Assembly: GCA_023678885.1 (NCBI GenBank)
Contig: CM043006.1
Coordinates: 7,219,948-7,283,947, forward strand
Source of the DNA: Pogostemon cablin
Taxonomy: Eukaryota > Streptophyta > Magnoliopsida > Lamiales > Lamiaceae
DNA length: 64,000 nt
Direction: 5' to 3'
Numbering within the stretch: position 1 is the first letter of the stretch; each line of letters opens with the position of its first letter. Below are positions 21,848 through 33,088 of the stretch, piece by piece. The notes under the pieces were generated by a model. The model saw only the letters and a list, made by a program, of their open reading frames with translations, was not told the DNA's origin and searched no databases. Made by a program: the position numbers and the translations under genes.

Positions 21848-22374
21848 CACATGAGATAATGTACGTAATGACGCAGAGAATCCAAACCGGTCTACTTCCA
21901 CATCATAATCTACAACGGTCACAACTTCAAAAATTCAACATCAACCATTGCAGGAGAAACAACATTGTAACTTAACAATCTTGGCAGATCAAAAACATTT
22001 TGGCTACATCACATTCGAATTGTTTGTGTTCTTAGATGTTTGTTGTGTGTTACTTTTTTTTTTGAAAAGAATGAAGAAAGATAAAAGAATCCTAACATGT
22101 TGTATAAGATACTTTTAAATTTTACATTTTTTCATTTATTCCTACTATTGAAAAACATAAACTTTGTGTTAAGTGTGAAAGATTTGAAATTTATGCATTA
22201 CTGCATACTCGTAAAATATTATACTCACACAAAGTATTCACAGCTGAATTTACAAAATTACAGAAATATATTTTTGCAATTATAATGTTTCAAGAGGCTA
22301 TGACTAAAATTTAAAAAGTTGTTAAATTTTAATGATATACTCCACTTTCTTTACACCTGACAAGTTATAAAATA

Positions 22375-22575
22375 CTCCCTCCTTCCGCTTCTAAGGTATC
22401 CATTTTACTATTTTTAGGTCCACTTCAAAAGTATTCATTTCTCCTATTTAGTAAAAAAGTACATAATATGGCCCACCACTTCCCTCTAATACAACTACAC
22501 ACTTTACATATAATAATAATACTCATTAATCCACGTGCAAAAAACAAATAGATACTTTAGAACCGGACGAAGGAG
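22375..22575. mobile_element. Stowaway-like MITE 3
   Basis: This 201-bp element is flanked by TA (22373-22374 and 22576-22577). The ends are CTCCCTCCTTCCGCTTCTAA and, reversed, CTCCTTCGTCCGGTTCTAAA. It is the same family as MITE 1, with high similarity through the whole interior. Confidence 0.87.
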
Positions 22576-22979
22576 TATTCATGTTCATATGTCAACTTAT
22601 GCATATTATCATCATTGCAAATATTATAAGAGTTTAGATATCCGGTATACCATATATATATATATATAATTTTATCTAATAGTGTCGATATATTTTTTAT
22701 GAATTGTATAATTTTTTAGAATAAGTTTTTCATTAAAATAATTAAAATAAAATTCGTTAACAATAAATAAATAAATAAATATATTTTTTTTATTTATAGT
22801 ATATATGTTTTCATTTATAAGTGTATAAACTTTTTAATGTGTGTACAGAATAATTTGCCATATTATAAAGACGGATAGTATTTTTCTAATTAATATGTAA
22901 TTTTATTATAATAAAATTAATGAATGATTATTAAAAGTTCAAACTGCTTATACAAATAACATGATATTTTAACATAATT

Positions 22980-23490
22980 TTCGGTAAATTTAAAGCTTAA
23001 GGTGAAAAGTTGACCCAATAATATTCCATTCCACACTTGCATGTGTTGAATCAATGTGCACACTTCGGGTGGCAACCCTCACACCCAGGCCCACAACTCC
23101 CGATGGGTCCTTCTTGGGCCCACCATCGGGCTGCCCCATCCCATGGCCCGTCCGGGATCCAGCAGTTGGATCAAATTATTGGGCATATAAACTAGGAAAT
23201 CCTAAATTCACCCAAAACCATAGCTAAAGGTGAATGGTTGCCACCCACTTATGTGCCCTTCTACAGGAAGTCCTAAAATTCACCCAAAACCATGGCTAAA
23301 GGTGAAGGGTTGCCACCCACTTATATGCCCTTTCTACAAATGCGTGTGGAACTGATGTGGAACATCATAACAGGAACATCATTGATCATTGTACATAATT
23401 CCACCAATATAACCACCATATTTTTCTATTAACAAACATCATTGCACACAATTCCACCAATATAACCAACATATTTTTCTACTAATGATG
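22980..23490. repeat. GC-richer repeat segment with two tandem duplications
   Basis: It contains a 71-bp tandem pair (23194-23264 and 23265-23337, core 'cacccaaaaccat') and a pair of about 50-55 bp (about 23375-23430 and 23435-23484, core 'ttccaccaatataacca'). The preceding 23040-23160 is unusually GC-rich, with 'GGGCCCACCATCGGGC'. It looks like part of a dispersed repeat; I see no open frame. Confidence 0.6.
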
Positions 23491-26400
23491 TTGGCCTGGT
23501 CCTTACAAGTGTGATACAATTACCACATGCCAACTTGATGTAGAAGCATGCTCCAAACTCATTTTAGCACAATGAGTGCAAAGACATAAAATACTGGGTA
23601 AATGAGGTTTTTTTCAAGAGTAATTGTAAAAAAGAAAACAATAATCAAATTAGGCGCAAGGCATTTGATATCAATTCATATCCATTCTCGCGGGCACCAA
23701 GTAGAGAGTACAACCTGAGAAATCTAACAACAACAAGGATTCTATGCAGCTCGTCATTAGCCATAAGCGACATTTGGAATCTCCGGCTCTGGCCCACTAT
23801 TAGGCAACAGAATATCATATGCTAGTTAGAAAATTCACTTGTTTCTTGAAATAGTCTAACAAAATGTTCACCTCATCATTCCTAATTCAAATAAACTCTA
23901 ATGTGACTATGGAATAGAAAAGTTAAATGCTGTAATAAAATGCAATAGCACAAAGAACCACGTAAAAACCAGCAAAAACATTTATTCCCTACAAAAAAAA
24001 ATTGGTAAAAATTGACAACTCTAAATTCATAGTCCTTGTATTCTTCAGAAGTACCAGCCTCCATCTCTATGCACATTCCATTTGAAGATGAAATGATGGA
24101 AAGTTGAAAATTTCTCCATATCTCCCATAAGTTTTACTCACTAAGGATTTTATTTCTATTTCAGAACCCTGTAAAACGTGTAGAACTAATCTGGGGGTGC
24201 ATTGTTGAAAAAAAGAGAATTCTTGAAATTAAACAGTGATAATACTTGCTGGTGAACAACAGGCATACAATACATGGAAAAACTTCTTTATTTTGAGATT
24301 CAGACTAAATAAGAAAAATTGTGCTTTTATAATTTCGTCTAAAAAATAAGTTCTATATAAGGTCAAGTTAAGGTATCTAAATTCCCAAAGTAGTTCAAAT
24401 GAAAATAGAGTTGAAGTTATAACAGAATATAAGCTTATGATAACCTGAGCAATCAAGTTGGCGTCTGGGGTGTTGATTAAAGAAGATTGATAAAGGTAAC
24501 AGGGAAGATGTGGTCATGCCATATGAAGCAAGCATATAGCAGATGGTGGTGTTGGATGCCAAAGAGTGAAAAAAGGGAAAAGAAATTGGGGCGATACAGA
24601 AACAAAACTTTTTAAAGATTGAAGATGTATTTATAGATATGCTGATGTGTTATAAGCTATTTTTAGAAAAATTTAGATTTGTAAGCACTTATCCAGTCCA
24701 CATGTTCTAATTTTAAAATTTATTATAATTGTACGGAGCAATATTTGTGATCAAATAAGAAGATATGCAGCAAGAGACATCAAAGCAGTAAGAAAATCAC
24801 AACAAAAAAAGCATTACAAGCACTATATGTCTTTGGAGCAATTTTTCATACACCTAGTGGGCAGTGGTCTTATACCAGCAAGTGGATGTATCTAAGACAT
24901 ACTATATCTGTTGCTATTTCTAAGAAGGAAAGCATTCCTAAGAGAAGCTAATAATGCATAATGGAAAACTCAACAGAATCAACACATAATGGTGCAGTCG
25001 CATGTGCAACAGTGAAACTAACAAAAAAAAACATATCTAACAACTGCGATAATAAATCTCGAACTACATATAGCTTTGCGTTTGAAGTGCATGTATGTGT
25101 AGCGTCGTAGACAACAACTGCGATTATGCAGAAAAAAAATTCAGGAATGGCAATAAAACTAGAGTTGGAAGTAAAACTGGGAACTTAGCTTCGTAAGGTG
25201 CTCGTGTTCTGATGTGTGATGTAAAACAAAGTCTTCGTAGGAGTGTATACCTGCTACACAAGGAGGAGATAATTGGGAAACTCTCTCAAATTTGTTATCA
25301 AGTCTGCAGATGCATTAAATTGGAAGAGTGGAAACTTACTTGACATCTTTCCTGCAGAGTAAAACAAACCAATCAAATAGTGCAACCATGAAGGTATGTA
25401 GAAGGAAACACTTGGAGCAGATAAACCTAAGTTAATAGCACAAACGCAAAAAAGAAATCAACGTGCAGGTAAAAAAGGGGGAAAAGACTAAGGAAATATG
25501 CCCAAACCCTCAGAATTTTGGAGCCGGGACACAGAGTGAAGTCGGAGGAGAGTGCTTAAATCCCAATGTATTAAACAAAAATTGGAGTAATTGGTGGTGG
25601 TGCAGTATGGGGTTGGCAAACTCCCACTTTAGGTAAACTCCATCTTTTATACAGTAATAGATTTTTAATTTTGTACACTGAGTTTCGATGGGGAACAATG
25701 ACTCATGTATAAAACTGGTGGAAAAATTCAAATGCTTAAAATTTTATAAGTAAAAGTTCACTAATATATTATATTCTCAAAAAGAAAGTGATCTTGGTTA
25801 AAGAATTTATGACAGAAGTTATTATCATGTCAGACTTGTCCCAAAAACACATTGCAAATTACCTACCGAAATGTTCGTAATAACTTTCACCACAATTAAG
25901 GCAACTATAAGAAATTTAAACAAATATTGGATTCTAACTGATTAATGTGCTTAGAGAAAATGTCAGGTTAAATAGAGACTTGAGTTTTGTGCGCAGCTTT
26001 GCTTGGCATTTAGAATTTAATTATCCAAAATTGCATGCCACAATTTGTTTGCAAATTTCAGTGAGTTCAAGAAGAGGAGATGATAAAATTCGATCCATAT
26101 TTTGCTCAGAAAATGTGAGATCACTCAATAGCATCACAAGGAAGAAACTGAAAGATGGCTCTATTTATACTCTGGCTAAAATGTAATCCATTTATCTACC
26201 TGAATCAGCCATGCCACATTCAGGGCATCTAAATCATTATTGACTATCCAACTTGCTAGCTAGTCCCATTCACTCATCTTTCTGCCATATATTTGGTATT
26301 CAGCTATCTGCATAAGAGCAAGAGAAAAACCTTAAACTAAATTTGAAGATTTGACGAGAATATTGCAAATTTCCCTGTCATGTCTCTGCAGAAAATATTA

Positions 26401-28348
26401 CATAAATTAATATTCACTAAACAATTTATGTTGTCAGCAAATAATTCAGATAAGTACTTATATCACAGTGCCACTTTTCAATTATAGAGAAATCATTCGC
26501 TAAAGAGCGAGACAATAAAACCAAAAAAGTATCAGCAAAAGCATGAAACTACAAAAAAGTGAAATATAAAACTTCAATGCACGTAATATGAGTAATAGGA
26601 AGATGGTGTAAAATAGAAACACATGGTCACAAGTCTACCACATTCCCAACCTTCTCCCAAAATGCAGAAACACTAAGACAGTTTCACATAAAATCAAGCA
26701 ACAAATTATATGTACCCACTTGATATTTACTTGCGGATAGATCTGAATATACTTGCTTCGTAAGTTCAGCAAGAGAACGCCATGAAGGTATCAAAACAAA
26801 AGAAACCATATGTTAATCAGTAGAAAAATGTGTCATCAGATTGACTATACCAAGATAAGAGGATTCAGTTTTAAACCAGAATATGGGGCACGACAAATGA
26901 TTTAACAATAAAATTGGTATAACTAATTTAGGTAAACATTTGTTGATGATATTGCTTCATTTCACTATACATTGCAGAATAGAGAAGACAGAATGTACCC
27001 TGATAATCAAAACAGAATGTACCCTGATAAGGATTATCCTGCTTCATAAATATCTCAATCTACTCTGACCACAGGGTTTATACTTCAAATTGAATTTGTC
27101 AAATAGATGGAAGGTTCTTGTGAATTGCAAACTTCCCATAATAAAGGCACAACATCCTCAGTTTGCAAAACAATCTAACCATGGTACATGAACTAACTAT
27201 AAGATAGATATGCTTTTAGTGAGACTGTTATATCAATCCATATTGTAGTCATACTCAATCAAAAAGTCCAGATAATACACCATGTTGCCTATTTGATCCA
27301 AAAAATTCACATAAAAAAAAAGGAGTTTGGTTAAGCGAATTCATAATAAACTATTATATCAATATTTCCGTAAGAGTCTTTAATACATTCAAAAAAGTTT
27401 TGTATCTTGTCCCATAAACAATCAATGCGGCATAGGCAAAATGATAACACACACAAATACGTTACTTTCAAAAGAAAATTAAACAATATGTTGTTGGAGA
27501 ATGTATTCCAATTTCCACATAACATAATGGTTTATTAGAAAGGCTAGTTAGCAATGCAATTTAAACGTAGCTTACAAACACATTAGACCAAAAATAGTAT
27601 TAAAGAGATATATTCTTAAATACAACCAGTCGAATAAATTACCTGCTATGCACTCGTCACATTATTTGATCATGTTGGTAAAGCTGGAGTCTTTAGGAGC
27701 CAAAGGAGCACCAGTTTCCAAGGGTGTCTTATCAGTCTAGTATTCTTCAAGCTTGAAGCAAACCACTCTACAGGAATAACAAAAAAATTTGCAAAAGAAT
27801 AAAGTTTTCATGTTCACACTTTATAACATATAACTCCCTATCTTGTCAATTCAAAAGCGAAAATTAATTATAATCACAATCAAACAGCTAAAGCGACTAA
27901 GCTAAAAGGTTTTGCTAACACGTGAACATGGAAAAGGCCCAAATACAGAGAAGGAAAACACATTTTACCTTGATACAATAAGCACTATAATACTCAAGGA
28001 AAAGCAAGGGGTAAATATTATTGTGATTGATCTCATCCATTGCATATCCAATTGCTAAAAAATAATTGCATGCAATTGTATCAATGAAGCTAATTGCCAA
28101 TTGAAAATTCCAAAAGCATAGAATTATTGAGTTACAATTAGAACACTAAAAAAACACAAATAAATGAGAAATTCAGACACCCAAAAAAGGGAAAGATAAT
28201 TTCAAAGAGAAGAACTAATTAGGGTTCTAATTTTAATTTAATTCATAAGGGAAATTTAAGAAGACCATCGATAGTCGGTGATATACCGTTGGGAGAACGG
28301 CGACGTCGACGTTCGTGTGTGTAGGGATGGCTGGGATGAAGAAGAGAA
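23491..28348. other. Unassigned DNA; weak minus-strand exon-like blocks
   Basis: This is nearly 5 kb without a recognisable gene or transposon. On the minus strand three blocks are bounded by good splice signals: 27767-27643 (acceptor CCTGTAG, donor GTAATT), 26228-26200 (acceptor GATTTAG, donor GTAGAT) and 24479-24445 (donor GTTATC). The first reads 'APLAPKDSSFTNMIK' but has two in-frame stops, and the phase fits the second ('ALNVAWLIQ'). They may be remains of one host gene on the minus strand, or chance. A pyrimidine-rich, locally GC-richer stretch at 28250-28340 could be its 5' end. I cannot name a product. Confidence 0.25.
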
Positions 28349-28880
28349 TGTTGGGATAAATATACGAATAATCAAATAATAAACTATTCGTCTACGCAAC
28401 GGAATGATCAATTATCCCTCTCTTGTGTGAATCTAGCAGGAAACAATCCTAATAATTTGATGCACGATAGAGCAAAGCACAACACCAGCAATTTAACATG
28501 GAGGTAATATTAGGGAATTTAATTGGTTGGTAAGGATTAATAAATTATGCATTCATTCAAAACACTCTTTGATACGTTAAAAACACAAAGCATCTGCATA
28601 CACTTGCATAGTGTATAGTCTAGACGATCTAGTCCTCCATTCTCTCTTAGTTCGCCAGAGTTCCTGCGATAGCGGTGCTATTTCTCCAGAAACGAGGAGT
28701 CGTTTCACCTTTGGGGAAGATTCGCCAAGACCGGAGTACTACCGGGGCATGTTTCTTCTTGCGGAAAGAGTTCTACTCGACTTGACTTCGCACATCTTCC
28801 CGATACGTTCAAGATCCTAGATCCAAATCTATAAGAAAGGTTAGTAATTCTCATTTCTATTTCCATATTCATTGTAATAG
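28349..28880. other. Unassigned segment before pararetrovirus remnant
   Basis: It starts TGTTGGGATAAATA, which resembles an LTR start, but no matching end or partner copy is visible. A 69-codon frame at 28611-28820 has no recognisable features. The segment separates the single-copy-looking DNA from the pararetrovirus fragment. Confidence 0.25.
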
Positions 28881-29043
28881 TGATTTATTGATGTACCTAT
28901 AAACCAAAATTGTATCCCCATATGAGTGGAATTCGGGGCCTATAAAATGCTGCCACACAATCTAGTCCTCGTGAAACATTACGTCACATGTCTTGGCTGC
29001 ATTCAGTAGATGGCTGCCTTAGATGCCCACTTTATAGGCTGGC
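28881..29043 (-). promoter_or_regulatory. Possible pararetrovirus intergenic region
   Basis: On the minus strand this piece follows, across the Athila insertion, the region after the viral frames (the CTGGC target duplication joins 36974 to 29043). It contains TGACGTAA (28979-28986, an as-1-like core), a weak TTTATAGG about 40 bp further on, and AATAAA (28884-28889), an order that would suit a pregenomic promoter and polyadenylation region. The better TATA-like sequences here point the other way or lie upstream, so the promoter reading is tentative. Confidence 0.25.
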
Positions 29044-30998
29044 TGTTGAGAGTAGAAATTAGCGTGTTTGAGTGTCCAATTTAACACCTCTTTAATGAGA
29101 ATTGTTGTTATATATTAGCACAAGTGTCTTATATTCAATATATGTAAGAAAAATGTATACTTGAGGTGTTTTATTGTGTTTTAGGTGGAAAAAGGATCAA
29201 AAGTGCAAAGTTGGAGAAAAGGTGCAACTTGAGTAATGAATGCTGAAAAATGCACGTCCAATTTGTGTAATTTTTCTGTATTTGTGTGGAGATCAAAACT
29301 AGTGTTGTGATACATGGTTAAAAAGTCACTGAAAAGAGGATCGTTTTGGCATAAAGAACACCTCAATCGGATTCCAAACGAGGAAGTTATGATCAAGATG
29401 GTGACGTCACACGAGATGTGCCGAATAGAACGGCTGTGTCACTTTCCATGGCTTGTTACACCTTCAAATCTTGGAGTTTTTGTGAGTTCTTTATATGGAT
29501 AGAAAGCCAAGGAAGAGAAGACCGCGTGAGCATAAGAATTACTCAAATTAGAGTCCGGATGTAGAAGTTATACGTGAAACAGTGAGACAACGCAACTGCA
29601 GTTCTACCACGACAGCATGGTTCGACCAATCCTGTTGGTCAAATCAAGGTCGAATCAGAAGCCTGAAGTGTGAATTATCACCGATTTCAATTTGACCACG
29701 GTTCAACCAAGCCCTAGGCCGAACTCCATGTCTGGGAAGCGTCCGGATCCGATTTTTACACCCCAAGTGCGTGTTTCTGCGTGTTTTTCAAGAAAAACCC
29801 ATTCTAGGTCCATAAGGAGAGCTTACAAGTATAAAATGAGATGTAGATCACACCAAAAAGACATAATTGAAGAGAATAGATATTGAATTAGAGAGGCCAC
29901 AACACAATACTACACCCCACAAGGGGGGATCACCCCCCAACCATCATCCACATCCTTTCCTCCATCCATCTATCACTTTGAAGATTCGTGTGTGGAATCA
30001 AGAGGAGAACCAAGAGGAGGATTCAAGATGGAGAAGGACGCGACAACTCCTACATCTAGGGTTTTATTAATTTTCTAATTTATCTTGTATTTTTCAGACA
30101 TCCGGGTAAGATCTATCCTACACCCATGATTGTTCTTCGTAACATCATGGGCTAGAACCTTTTTGGTAGAACTAGGGTTGTGAAGGTTTTTACGAATTAA
30201 TTGAACTTTCGTGTGTAAACTCCTTACAACACTACTTGTGAATTTATTTTATATATGATTGTGCTTTCTTAATCCATATTCACGGTCGTTTTGTGCATCT
30301 TCAATTGGTATATAGAGTCTGAATATATATCTTGGTTGTAGATTGAGTGCGTTCACCGCTGAACAGGATTCCATGTTATGATTCTAAGTGAGGGGACTCT
30401 GAAGCTTCATTAGAACTGTCATATATGAATGTTTATAATTGAATTGAATACGGGTTAGTAAGCAGGATAAAGAGAATAATTTTATAATACATATAAAGGG
30501 AAATCATATCGGGTTAGAGTATCAATTGGCCAGAGAAATAATTGATACTGATAGTACCTAGAAAGGGGGATGGAATTATATCTCTTGCTCCGAGATTATT
30601 CACATGTGTTACATGCATGTTTACTTGTGTCTATAGAGTAGATATGTATGGTTTAGTGATGCCTCCATATTCCACAAGGTAGAGTCGAACATCAACACAT
30701 GGAAGGAAAATTAATGGCTGAAACTGGATTATCCTAGGGCTACCTATTCTCCTACTTGATCCACTTTCGTATTCTTCGAGTGATATTTTATTTTATTTGT
30801 TATTTTAATTAATTGTTTATTAGTTGTTAGATTAAAATCCCAATCTTTATTGTTTTTCATATTAATTAATTTAGTAAATAATTAAATTGATAATACGCCG
30901 TCCTTTGGGTTTGATAATCACTTGGTCGTTTGCTTAAGCTGCAACTGATATCCTTAATACTTGGAGATTAATTTTGCGTGCAAAGAAAATACGCATCA
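29044..30998 (+). repeat. 5' LTR of gag-only Athila-like element
   Basis: This 1955-bp LTR starts TGTTGAGAG and ends ACGCATCA. A GGTTCGACC-type hairpin region lies at about 29605-29735, partly decayed compared with the 3' LTR. CATCCGGGTAAGATC at about 30100 could be a splice donor. 29900-30060 encodes nothing secure. Confidence 0.93.
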
Positions 30999-31004
30999 AG
31001 TTCT

Positions 31005-31022
31005 TGGCGCCATTGCCGGGGA
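31005..31022 (+). other. Primer-binding site, tRNA-Asp type
   Basis: TGGCGCCATTGCCGGGGA lies six bases after the LTR end. It matches the usual Athila primer site complementary to the 3' end of tRNA-Asp, with one apparent mismatch. Confidence 0.85.
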
Positions 31023-31160
31023 TGGCTGTTATTATTAGTTTATTATTTCTAGTTGATTAAGACCTTTATTTGTGATTATTTATTTCTATCTAACCTTGAA
31101 TTTTTCTGAGGTACTTGTACACTAGGAAAAGGAGAGGAAGGAAAGAAGGAATAACACACT

Positions 31161-32148
31161 GTGCTTAACATGCCCAGAGCAAGGCAGAATCCGGATGATG
31201 TTGCCATACGTGAAATTTTCACGAACTATGGAATTTGCAACATAGGGTTGATAGGAGCAAGGGGGAAGATGATGATTTTGAGATACATCCCACTCTTATT
31301 AACATGGTGGAAAAGAATCTCTTTTCTGGAGGTTGTTTTGAAAATCCATATCAGCATCTCAAAAGATTCCTTGGTTATATAAACACTCAAAAGGGCGCTG
31401 GAGCTAATGATAATGCTAGGCGGATCGCCCTATTCAAATTTTCATTAATTGATGGAGCAGAAGCTTGGTATGAGACTCTTAATGCAGCCGACTGCACTAC
31501 ATGGGACTAACTGCAGCAGAAGTTCTTGGAAAGATACATGCCACCCTCAAGGATCTTAAGAATGAAGCAAGAGATCACCCAATTCATTATGGATCAGGGT
31601 GAGAAATTTCATGAGGCGTGGGAAAGGTTTAAAGACATGCTCAGGAGGTGCCCACATCTAAGGCTGAATACATAAGTATCTTCTTCTATGGATTGGATTG
31701 TGAGTCGCGTATTCTTATTGATGCATCATCTGGTGGAGCGCTGTTATCTAAGACATCACTTAAAGCAGAAATATTGTTTGAAGACATCTCTATTAATTCA
31801 CGTGACTGGCCTGTAGAGAGAGATAGAGGATCATATGTACTTGGTAAGGTGACACAAGTTGAATATCAAGTGGTGAAGCCGAATAGGGATGATGGGATCT
31901 TCTCTAGTCTAGCTAACATCAACAAGCTACTACAGTTCCAGTAGAAGCAGATTACAGAATTGACACTAAGGGGGCCTAGTCTGAAGCAGCACGAAGTGAG
32001 GAGTGTTGAAGATACCTTCAATCGATACATGGCTGAGAACGATGCAAGGGTTGACCACATCGAAGCTAGAATGAATGTTGATCATGCAGATTTATCTAAG
32101 CAGTTGAAGGACCTAACTTTGATTATGGGGCAGATACCGCGAACGTGA
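31161..32148 (+). pseudogene. Gag of the non-autonomous Athila-like element, broken
   Basis: The ATG at 31161 or 31170 starts the N-terminus ('MPRARQNPDDVAIRE'). A frameshift near 31235 leads to the main Gag frame: 'NLFSGGCFENPYQHLKRFL', 'ALFKFSLIDGAEAWYETL'. A stop occurs at 31508, with continuation 'FLERYMPPSR' and 'FHEAWERFKDMLRR'. 31648-31944 then gives 'LIDASSGGALLSKTSLKAE' and 'INSRDWPVERDRGSYVLGK', and 31960-32148 is a probable coiled-coil tail. At least two frameshifts and two stops are present. It is the closest relative of the fragment at 1-540. Confidence 0.82.
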
Positions 32149-32215
32149 ATCAATTGACACAAAAATTGGAGAATAAAGCCACCACGTTAGGTCTAGAACG
32201 CAGTACGAGGGATCA

Positions 32216-32790
32216 ATGAAGCCAAAAATGAATTTTGAAGCTCCAGGAGCACGATTCGACCTCAATTCGACCAAGCCAACAGGTCGAATCACATCATGGA
32301 GGTCGAACCAAGCATCTGGGCAACCTCCGGAGCTTCCAGCTGATCGGTTTGACCTCGACCATTATGGTCCGACCAACCCTGTTGGTCGAACCGAGGTCGA
32401 ACCAGCCTGTCCTCAAGACTCTGATGTTAGGTTCGACCAACCTAGCCATGGTTTGACCAACCCAGTTGGTCGAACTAAGGTCGAACAAGCCTGTATGCAT
32501 TACTTTGTTTTGTCTGAAGCTCAATTCGACCACGATCACTCCAGTTTGACCAACCCTACTGGTCGAACTCAGGTTAAACAGTACTGTCCCGCGCACTCTA
32601 TTTTATCTGATGCTCGATTCGACCATGATCACTATCGTTCAACCAAACTAATTGGTTGAACTGTGGTCGAACCTGCCTGTAAGGGAGAGAATCCACGTTC
32701 AGGTATGCAGTTTGACCACTATTCAACCAATTCGACCAGCAACCCTGGTCGAACTCAGGTCGAATCATTCTGTTCTGCACTGTTTTCCAT
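32216..32790 (+). repeat. In-frame array of GGTCGAAC hairpin units
   Basis: About five imperfect units of some 80-95 bp each carry TTCGACC... and ...GGTCGAAC in inverted order. Read in the frame starting at 32216, each gives a peptide of the pattern 'RFDxDHxxxTNPVGRTxVE' followed by a variable Cys/Ser-containing spacer. The frame stays open for 147 codons until a TGA at about 32657 and then continues similarly. The unit is homologous to the hairpin region of this element's own LTRs (35595-35660). It may be a Gag C-terminal extension or simply non-coding repeats that happen to stay open. Confidence 0.75.
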
Positions 32791-32859
32791 GCCGAATGCT
32801 TTACATGATGTTAATGCTACTCCCATTCCATTTAAAGAGCAGAATACTGAACTTACAGT

Positions 32860-33088
32860 GGAAAAGAAATGGGAAAGAACAAAGACATTGAGAGCCAAGA
32901 AGCTTAGACTGCAGATGGATAATGAAGATGTGGTTTTCTCTCTTGATCAAGCAATGAAGGTGCCCATGGAGACTCAATCGTGCAAGAGCATAGATGTGAT
33001 TTCCATCTTGTTTAATCTTGATTTTTCTAAGACAGATGACTCTGAATTCGAGTGGAAGATTGACAAGGAGGTGTCTAGACAACCATAG
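32860..33088 (+). pseudogene. Protease C-terminal scrap after a large deletion
   Basis: The frame around 32890-33000 reads 'LRLQMDNEDVVFSLDQAMKV', matching the tail of the Athila protease at about 6345-6380 ('LRVNEEEVVFSLRNAM'). The catalytic part of the protease and all of RT, RNase H and integrase are absent on either side, so this is the scar of an internal deletion joining gag and repeat array to the region downstream of the protease. Confidence 0.7.

Noticed and set aside
28611..28820. 69-codon frame as a small gene
   Set aside because: No recognisable domain, no good start context and no continuation; length is within chance for this composition.
29692..30070. Frames in the Athila-like LTR (also at 35575-36115 and 55104-55424)
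   Set aside because: They lie in LTR leader sequence, differ in frame and length between LTR copies, and are interrupted by the hAT insert in one; not coding.
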